From Romanomermis culicivorax (taxonomy: Eukaryota; Nematoda; Enoplea; Mermithida; Mermithidae), in assembly GCA_963922205.1 (NCBI GenBank), contig CAWUHX010000008.1:715282-779281 (forward strand): a stretch of 64,000 bases of DNA, read 5' to 3'. The notes below the pieces were generated by a model. The model made no database searches, had not been told where the DNA came from, and was given only the letters and a program-made list of their open reading frames with translations. Position numbers and translations under genes: made by a program. Positions 56,510 to 64,000 of the stretch are shown here, one piece after another; position 1 is the stretch's first letter, and every line of letters starts with the position of its first letter.

Positions 56510-57910
56510 TTTTGGTTGTTTTTTTCAACCTAGTGGAGTCCACATACCACAGGGCCAATTTTTACCTGGCGAAGCAGGACTTGTTCAACTACATAGCTCA
56601 GTAATGAAACAGACACACCCTTTTATCTGCTGCACCTAATCATCAAGATGCTAACTAGGCTAAGTGGACCCTAGCAAGAAGTACTGCAAGCCTTCCTACA
56701 TGATCAACCCCATAAGTATGAAAGGTTGTGTTACACCTGAGATCTAACCTGGTTCTTGAGAATAGTAGTTTGAGGTGGTAACCATTACACCGAGATGGCC
56801 AGGAACAAAATTTTTTTTAAACGAAGTTTTCCATTTTAGCTATACTATGTGGCGCAGTGCTACCATAGGTCTGCAAATCTATCCCAAATTTCAACATGAC
56901 TTTTTAGAATACCAGTTTCCATTCAATTGTGGCCATATACCGCCGTAGGCTACGGTTGGGAAGGGAGTACTCAATCAGGAAGCATTCGACCCCATTGAAA
57001 TGGGTGTTTGATGACGTTGTCAAGATTATGGCATCTCGTGATGAGCAGGAATTTTTTGATCTAACTCAACGGGTTCAATTGAGATCTATCCGAAAACCCA
57101 CTTGAAATAGTGTATCTCCATTTTGAACAGAGTCTCACATTTTGCCTTGAATTTTTCTACGCCAGATTTTTTTGCGCTTGAAATGTATTGTGACGACTTG
57201 AAATGTATTGTGTAATGTGAGAATGCGCCAAATCTTCTCATTGTTCCTGTTCGTCCTTCGAGTTGAATATAGCTTGCAGCACAACATTAGCTTATTCTGA
57301 AAACACACTTATTGTACGCAAGAATGAAGAATTCAGAGCTGAATGAATGATGGAAGTCGTGTAAAACTGACTTTTGTCTGAATGACACAATTCATACACG
57401 TCTTTTTCAAAAGTTAAAAATGCCAGGATTTTTGATCAGCGACAGTCACCGATTTTTCGGGATAGTCGCCATATATCACTTATTCTGTGAGAACTGCATT
57501 TACAATTGTTTCCGATTTTACGATTTCAGCAAAGAAAAAATTATACTTTTTTAGTCTGGGACTATCGAGGATTTCCGCGATTTTGTCAGTGATTATTTCC
57601 CATACTCCCAATTACAATCTATTGGTGATGATTGCCGACTGTTGGTGATCTTTGATGGCAGTCGCCAATTTTCATCCCAGAATTAGGCCATGAAATCCGG
57701 GTAAAAGAAATCTGTTTTATTTTTCAGGACTGCCACTAATTTTTCACCTACTGAGCACAGAAAGCACAGCTTTTCTCGATGTGTCAAACTGGTATTTTTG
57801 ACTTCACCTTGATAATACTTTATGGATATCGACGAACCTCTGAATAGCCCAATCAAGATCCATTAGAAGTCTCACGCTTTTGAACAGGGTTAAAAATTGG
57901 CAACTGTCGT
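56510..57910. other. Intergenic DNA with a SINE-like piece
   Basis: Apart from the tRNA-like segment near 56734-56806, I see no gene. Some words (GGTGATTTTTGAT, AGTCGCC) repeat irregularly. Confidence 0.35.
56734..56806 (-). repeat. tRNA-like segment, possible SINE head
   Basis: On the minus strand, GGTGTAATGGTTACCAC resembles an A-box/D-arm and AGGTTAGATCTC lies where a T-arm/B-box would be. The spacing is near that of a tRNA but the acceptor stem does not pair, so it is not a functional tRNA. Confidence 0.35.
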
Positions 57911-58459
57911 TGTTGTAGTGTGTTTTCCGCTGATTTTCGTCGTTTTGTCAAAGCCCGTTTGAGGCCCGCAGGTGGCAAGTGGAGAGAGCAACGCGGACCA
58001 TTAATAGCCGTCTTACTGTAGCACACGTTGGTACGCATGCGCTGGTCTCTCTCATTCCTTGTTATTGATTAATATTTTGTTCGTTTTTATACACTAGTTG
58101 TGTGCCTCGCTGGCCACCACTAGTTCACCATTAGCCGCCTCCCACGACGCCACTCTTTCTCTTTTTTGTCCCAGTGCGTGGGAGTTGATCCATTGTGTAC
58201 GTAAGTGTTTTTTTTGTTTTATTGCGTAATATAAAAAGGTAGAAAACTCTCGCCTTTTAATCTTACGTGTTAAGGGAGACAATTAAGGAAATTAGACTCT
58301 TCCTTAATTGTTGGGATAATTAGTGTTGGGGTTTAAGTACAAGTAATTAGGCTATCGGGTAAACGTGGGTGTGGGAAACACGTACATTAAGGACGCAACC
58401 TCGGAATCCGAATCCTGCCGACGATTCATCAACGCCCGACCAAATTTACAAATACAACA
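57911..58459. repeat. Solo LTR of the third family, copy 2, with TCGT target duplication
   Basis: 549 bp, TGTTGTA...TACAACA ends, TCGT on both sides. Contains GTTTTTATACACTAG, a possible TATA region, also present in copy 1 in changed form. Confidence 0.75.
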
Positions 58460-59430
58460 TCGTCGATTCATTAGCAACAGTCGCCAGTTTGACCTGCGAA
58501 TGGGGCTTTACAAGTTCTTTGTTTAGAGTGACCCCAAAAGTCACTTCGACTTCAAACCAATTGTGTATGGGAGCTCTTTTCCTATTTTTTCAGTCGCATG
58601 TGGACATTAGTCGCAAGGTCACCGACCGCCTCTAGCTTCCAGGAGTCCAGAGCAAATGGAAGATGTTTCCTCAGCACTGGTGGTCCTTGATCCATCAAAC
58701 TTGATCGTGGACATGAATATCCAAAGCAGCAACCACAACTCGAACTGTCACGCACGTTGTAGTGCGTTTTCACCAATTCAGGTAAAGTTCGCCTGTTTGA
58801 AAACAGTGAAAATTGCCTGCAGGTTTGGACCAGATCGGCCGCAGCAGACCATTCTCGTGATAGCTACTGTAGCTAGATTCAATAGACCAATAGGACGAGA
58901 ACACCCTTGTTGTTTTATTTTGCTATGTTTATAACATGCCTTATGGCCTGGCCCCCTTTTTTGTATTTTATTTGTCCTATTTGTTTGGCTGGCTGCTCAC
59001 ATAAGTGTTTTAAGTGTACATAAATAAAGAAAACTCTCCTTATTAATTACCAACTCAAATTGAGAAACTAGATGTTTTAGCTATTTTGGTAGATTTATTC
59101 TTGGTTTAAATTTTATTAATACTTATGTTAGGCATGTGCTAGCCTGTAATTGCGGGGAGGTTGGGGGGGACCACCACCCCCAACTTGGTCCAGCCCAATA
59201 CCCAAATGTCGGGATCCTCAACCCCAACCTGGTCAACCCTATAGCCATCCCCACCCCAAACTCGGAAAAATTGGAAAAAATGGCTTTTTTGGAGAAAATT
59301 TTCGAAATTTTTTCGACTTTTTTTGTTTTTTTCGACCCCCCCCCCCCAAAATTTTGGAAAAGTTGGGACCCTCACCTCCAAAATTTTGGGTTTACCCTCC
59401 CCCCCAACTGGTCAGGCCTCTTATAGGTAT
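58460..59430. other. Mixed repeat-rich spacer
   Basis: 58768-59060 starts TGTAGTGCGTTTTC and ends near AAGAAAACTCTCC, words also found in the third-family LTRs, so it may be a very old relative. 59150-59420 is a C/G-rich low-complexity stretch with CCCCC and GGGGGG runs. No supported gene. Confidence 0.35.
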
Positions 59431-59711
59431 GGGCCAACTATACTTCGCCGTACGGTGCCATAGGGTGCTGCACGGCACCAAATTGTGCGGCTATACTTCG
59501 CCGCACGCGCAGTACGGCGTCATGCGGTGCCGTACAGAGCCTGATGAGTGGCTGCTATATCTCACGCCGTACGGTGGTAAATGATAATAAGTAAATGAGA
59601 ATGATAAGCAGCTGCTATACTTACCTGCTGTACGGTGCATGATAAGTAGCTGCTGTGTTTACGTGCCGTATGGCACCGTAAGGCGCGGTGCGACGAAGTA
59701 TAGTTGGTCCC
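59431..59711. mobile_element. MITE-like element (281 bp) with ~17-bp inverted ends
   Basis: GGGCCAACTATACTTCG at the left pairs with CGAAGTATAGTTGGTCCC at the right. The inside is full of CCGTACGGTGCC-like dyads. No ORF belongs to it. Confidence 0.65.
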
Positions 59712-60304
59712 TTAGAATGATATAGGTTGAAACTCCGTGGATTGTGGTCACTCCTGGCTATCTCTCATCTGCAGACTTTGTGTTCTTCTTCTGACCCACA
59801 GACTGAGATTAGTGTTGGTTGCATCGGGGATGAAGATGGTATATCTCAATGGTTATGTAGATTAGTCAAATTTGATGCAAAGAGCGACAAAACCTACTTG
59901 CACGACGCACGAATTGGTCATTCATTCTGCATTTTGGTCATCCGTAGTTTTGTGATTGTGAAAGTGAGCCAGACCGTCCAATATTTCATAACATATTGTG
60001 GATTTATCGTCCCAAAATACAACGTTCACCATCGAACAGACTTTTTTGATTATCTTGCAGTGGAGGGAATGTTGGTGAGAATCCGGATTTCTCGAGTACC
60101 AACCCTGTGTGCCAATCTACATTTAAACTCAATTTCCTTGCTTACTTCCCATTGATTTGAATTCTTTGAGCTCAGAGACTGTTAGGATCATTTGCACTTC
60201 AAGTAAACTGAAGCAGGTGATCTATTGTTGAGATTGGGATTGACTGAACTGTTGCACTCTAATTCTGCCTCAGGATTGAAGTATTGGAGTAAGTCCTCTT
60301 TACA
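59712..60304. other. Spacer with an unsupported 142-codon ORF
   Basis: A plus-strand ORF (59727-60155) is open but has no signal, motif or supported splice partner. I treat it as uncertain. No other feature is seen. Confidence 0.25.
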
Positions 60305-60307
60305 TAA

Positions 60308-60375
60308 ACAAGGTCCTGGTTATCACATGGGAACAGAAACCACAAGGTCCAGGGTTAAATCCCCAGACCACGCCT
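60308..60375 (+). repeat. tRNA-Val-like segment, possible SINE head
   Basis: CTGGTTATCACATGG resembles a tRNA A-box and AAGGTCCAGGGTTAAATCCC resembles a T-arm/B-box, in tRNA order. The anticodon arm is not intact. It lies just after the last supported exon of the immunoglobulin-domain gene. Confidence 0.35.
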
Positions 60376-60424
60376 ATTTTTTCAGCAGACATTACTACGA
60401 GAAGACACACATTATAATACTCAC

Positions 60425-61149
60425 CATCTTTTGGATAGAACATGTACATACCAACCCTCTTCCGATCTGCATCATACGAAACCAGACAGTAATAAGAAAC
60501 GTTTTGTTCCACAAACTTTGGAATGGTCATAGTTCGATTGTCTTCACTTATTTCGAAATCGGACTGAAGAAAATTATAGAGCATGCAGGAAAAAATCCAT
60601 TTCTGTCAATTTTACTCACCTCGTTAGGCACACCATTTTTCAGATTTTTTTCGCCCCAATATTCTCCTTTCGACCAAAGCATTGTTGGTTTTGAAGAAAC
60701 GCCTTCGGGTTCGAAGTCCGGGCATACCAGTTTAACGCGGTCTCCATATTTCACACATGACTCGTCGAAGCGTTCCAATGATGGACCTCCATATCTACCT
60801 GGAAAGAAAAGTTGAGGAACAGTATCCAGGTATGAAAATGACCTCAAATTTTGCAGTAAAAAGTAATTTTATCAAATAAAGTTCAAATTAAATTTTTCAC
60901 TTTTCGTTTTGAAAAGAATCTAAGAACTTTTTATAACGACAATTATATCATCACTGAATTGGACAGCATCTACTGCGCAAAAATTAAGGGTTACTTGAGC
61001 TGTATGATGCATGGTTCAGCAGGAAACGTAAAAATATTCCAGTTTCATGGTAAGCAGTTTAAGGAAATCTTAATTTATTTGTTCTTACTTGAAACACTGC
61101 CTTCCATAAAAAATGACAAAAATGCAAAAGCAACAGTAGCCAACCGCAT
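60425..61149 (-). CDS. Secreted single immunoglobulin-domain protein, at least three exons, 3' end unresolved
   Basis: Exons on the minus strand: 61089-61149, 60620-60798 and 60425-60563. Exon 1 encodes a clear signal peptide (MRLATVAFAFLSFFMEGSVS). The junctions have GTAAGA, GTGAGT and GTGAGT donors and TTTTCTTTCCAG and TTTTCTTCAG acceptors, and all phases agree. The mature part has the Ig core pattern: VKLVC, a TMLW tryptophan, and VSYYC about 60 residues after the first cysteine. Without the last splice, the frame would run to a stop at 60300 through a SINE-like segment, which is unlikely coding. It resembles small nematode one-Ig secreted proteins; no symbol is assigned. Confidence 0.6.
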
Positions 61150-61905
61150 GTTGACAATATATCTTCTGTGTTCGAAAATTCTACTCCCAGACAGAATTTT
61201 CTGTTACAAGAATTTTGACCTAAATTTGAATTTTTGTTATTCAATGAGTAAATACACAGTGCTTGGAATAATATAAAAGCCACATAGATATTTTCGATTC
61301 TACAATTAATTCGTAAATAATGTTTACTGTCATCATAATCTCAATTTGTTGAGAGCTGAGATAACGTTCAAAAGTCTAATAGTGGCTACTAGAAAAACGA
61401 ATCTCAAATTCTAAACAGGATTGGAGAAAATGTGTGTTGTTTGGCTCTTTACAAGTTTTGCTTTGCCCTAAGCAGACTCCAAATTTTTCTGGAATTCAGA
61501 TTGAATCAGTTAAACTTTTCCTTGGATTTTATCCCTTTTAGATGACACTAGCGCAGTTTTTGGCAAAAAACAGTGCAAATAAATATTGTTAGGTTCATGT
61601 ATGTCTTAAAAATGATTTTTTTCACGTCATGGAATTAATTGAATTTTACTCATATTTCCTTATTCTTTCTATTTTTAACTATTGTTGTACATAGTCTATT
61701 TAAGGACGACTTCAACTATCAGTAGAAATCCATTCAGACTCCCAAAATTCAAGGAAACGTATCAAATTCATTTATGACCAAAACGATAGTTCGAAAAATT
61801 AGATTAATTTCTAATGATAATTCAACCTGAGGATCAAAACGTCCTTCCAACTCATCATTCATAGTAAAACTTGATGTGTTAGTTTTTATACTCTTTTAAC
61901 TTCTT
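61150..61905. other. Upstream region of the immunoglobulin-domain gene
   Basis: AT-rich; presumably includes the promoter of the minus-strand gene starting at 61149. No motif is certain and no other gene is seen. Confidence 0.35.
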
Positions 61906-62144
61906 GGGCCGATTTCATCAAATTGACTCGATTTCTAGCTAAGCCGCAGCTTGAGCTGTAGCTTAACACTGTTTGTTTTAATATTGCCATTAAGGTTCAG
62001 CTCAGCTGCAGCTTAACTTTGCCGATATGTTTTGTGTGTTTGAATTAAGCTGCAGCATGGCTGCTCCTTCACCGCAATGGTATAACATATTCAGGTAAGC
62101 TAAGCTTAAGCTGCACTCAGCTAGAGCTTCAATGAAATTAGCCC
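61906..62144. mobile_element. MITE-like element (239 bp) rich in AGCTGCAGCTTAA
   Basis: Ends GGGCCGATTTCATC and AATGAAATTAGCCC are inverted copies with few mismatches. The inside repeats AGCTGCAGCTTAA-like words in both senses. TTCTT and TTGTT flank it, possibly an eroded duplication. Confidence 0.6.
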
Positions 62145-62340
62145 TTGTTGCTTATCAGGTTTTTTAGATTTTCTTGGTTTGTAATTATTCTCAGTAAATT
62201 ATCTTTTCCTGTTTCTATACTTTGTACAGAACCAAAAACAGATTGGGTGAAATTGTGTTTTCTCAGCGTCATATCTTTCGTCTTACATCGTTCAATGGCT
62301 TTTTGGCCACTCGCCACTGCGGTTCTTATATTAGCAATTT

Positions 62341-62805
62341 AGGGCCTGAATCGGGCTTGGAATTTCGGGCCGGCCCAGCTCGAAATTTTTTTTAAAAGCC
62401 CGAACCCAGCCCAGTCCAAAATCGGTCTTTAACCATTGGGCCCGGCCTTGCTCGATTGAAAAATTAAGGCCCGAAGCTCGACCCCTGAAGTCCGACTTCC
62501 AATTTTTGTGTAAATGTAATTTCATTTGGTATTTCATATTACTCATCATTGCACTTTTAGTTGAACATGATACAACAATCAAGGAATAGTCACATAAAAT
62601 TAATGAAAATCCCAGATACACTAAAAAATTAGGTGTCACGAACAAAATTTATTTGATAACGAACATAATTAAAAACTGTATCTTGTACATCAAAATTTTT
62701 CGGGCTTTCTCAGGCTTCTTGGGGCTTATGAAAATAGGTCGATCCGGCTTAGCCCGAAGCCTATATTTCGGGGCGGGTCAGGCATTCGGGCTTAAATTTA
62801 GGCTC
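62341..62805. mobile_element. MITE-like element with GGGCC-rich ends
   Basis: Starts AGGGCCTGAATCGGGC; the right end (GGCATTCGGGCTTAAATTTAGGCTC) is a rough inverted copy. Both ends are packed with GGGCY/RGCCC words around an AT-rich middle. The exact borders are uncertain. Confidence 0.5.
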
Positions 62806-63634
62806 TGATGAGTATAATATTAATCATTTCGTGGGAATAATAAATAATTCGAATTTCTAGGAAAACACGACCTTTCATCTTACAGGGGTCAATAAATTTT
62901 GCAGGTGTGGGGAGCGGGTGTCTCATATTGCTATAGTTCTAAAATTCTGTGATTCGTTCATGATTTAATGTTGTAGACTCTTGTTAATAGTTGATGTGAA
63001 GCACAACAGTGTTTTGAGCGATGAGGACAGGTCGAATAAAAATGACTTCGACAAAGACGATTGTGATGACGAAATGAAAGTTACTGTGTGAATTGCTCAA
63101 ATCGGTAGTTCCTGAACTTCAAGTGAGCAGAGTTTGTAGCCAATTGTTGATAAACGACATTTATTGGGCGGTACTGATATACAGTAACCAAAGTTATAAA
63201 TCAGATGTTTCACGCAGCTACAATAGACAGCAAGAAAAAGGGGGGCCAACAAGCAACATGCGAGCGAAAAACAACCAAAAAAGTGAAAATACATATAATT
63301 AGACGCATAAAATGTGTCAGAAAAAAACGAATTTCAAGTATTTTGCTTCCCAGCGTTTTCCTTCATGGAATTCCAATCAACACATTGCAGATTATGCAGA
63401 TCGAATGCTGATTCCAATCTGGTCACAGCTTTTGACCTTTAACTTTTTTCAAATACTCTTCCGTTTAGTTTTTTATGCTGGAGGACATGTGCCTTTGAAG
63501 CGAGGCAAAAAAGACAAAACAATGATGAAACAGATAATTGATGATGAAACTGAGTTTGCTGTAGATCATGTCATGAATTATGTATGTCATGAATTATGTA
63601 GTCATGAATTCTGATATAGGCAAGCTTGGAATGC
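62806..63634. other. Intergenic DNA without a supported gene
   Basis: Overlapping plus-strand ORFs at 63205-63614 are Lys- and Met-rich and lack splice or domain support. Nothing else is recognised. Confidence 0.35.
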
Positions 63635-64000
63635 TGTAACGTACCTGCTAAAGCAGTACTGTAAATATGTAGCATACTGTATGTGATAGACATTTATTAG
63701 TTATTATTTCATTTTCGCCATTTTATCGTCTCAAGGGTGTCTGGGATTCACACCCAAACATTCCTACAAAATTACGTGAAGTACTTTATTTTGATCCGTT
63801 CACACCCCGGTAGCCCAATTAAGATGCCCCAATTAATTTGCACAAACGGCAGCTGTTCCCCTAGAACCTACACTAAACTACACATTCCAGAGCTACAGTA
63901 ATCCCCTGTAAAAATCGTAAACAACACCTGCACACAGTAAAATACGTAGAAGCCCCGCCAGACAGTAGTCTCAAGTGTAACGGTAGCGGCGGCCCCACAA
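63635..64000 (+). repeat. A-type LTR, plus strand, cut by the window end
   Basis: Starts TGTAACGTACCTGC and matches the reverse complement of 6401-6766 at roughly 96 percent by eye. It is either the 5' LTR of a second A-type element running out of the window or a solo LTR. Confidence 0.85.

Noticed and set aside
60225..60815. Plus-strand 196-codon ORF
   Set aside because: It is the shadow of the minus-strand Ig exons, which have better splice and domain support.
60918..61029. Plus-strand exon-like segment (ELDSIYCAKIKGYLSC) ending in GTAAGC
   Set aside because: It lies in intron 1 of the minus-strand Ig gene and has no partner exons. The direct exon 1 to exon 2 phase match makes it unnecessary.

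Overview
The window looks like animal DNA, most likely from a nematode of the Caenorhabditis type. The host genes are small, with short exons, TTTTCAG-like acceptors and GTAAGT/GTGAGT donors. The sequence is very rich in Cer1-like Ty3/gypsy LTR retrotransposons, foldback elements and MITE-like repeats. No bacterial-style gene order, rRNA or CRISPR is seen. The species cannot be fixed from the sequence alone.

Left part, 1-23412. Element A (minus strand, cut by the window edge) has one open frame from 5622 down to base 1 and a 901-bp LTR at 5866-6766. It sits inside an older LTR of a second family, called R here. Element B (minus, 7172-23412, about 16.2 kb) has two 1.45-kb R-type LTRs, a 3.7-kb leader and one 2937-codon frame. 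The domain order in A and B is Gag, then an envelope-like glycoprotein, then protease, RT, RNase H and integrase, so the glycoprotein lies between Gag and Pol. B and its relative C carry two retropepsin domains, an RS-rich linker and a second, overlapping reading frame (ORF X). B versus C substitutions show that ORF X is the selected frame there.

Centre, 23413-28160. There are two decayed, oppositely oriented copies of an unrecognised ORF, an AT-rich stretch, a ~73-bp satellite with a hairpin in each unit, and a 100-N assembly gap.

C region, 28161-45062. Element C (plus) is a decayed relative of B in opposite orientation. Its 5' LTR begins inside the N gap and is split by a nested solo R LTR with a 4-bp target duplication (ATAT). 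B and C form a giant imperfect inverted repeat with their 5' ends facing the centre.

Right part, 45063-64000. This is host-like DNA with a solo A-type LTR (45364-46254), two foldback elements (47235-48397 and 55354-56509), two solo LTRs of a third family with 4-bp duplications (52318-52885 and 57911-58459), tRNA-like SINE pieces and three MITE-like repeats. Two multi-exon genes can be reconstructed on the minus strand: a 290-aa cysteine-rich secreted protein (exons between 48818 and 53482) and a secreted immunoglobulin-domain protein (exons between 60425 and 61149). The window ends inside a second A-type LTR (63635 onward) on the opposite strand from element A.

The strongest leads are the envelope-in-the-middle polyprotein, overprinted ORF X with a possible 86-nt frame-switching intron, the periodic CRE/MARE-type array in the leader, and the hairpin cluster in the R LTR, where one stem has changed in a compensating way between copies.
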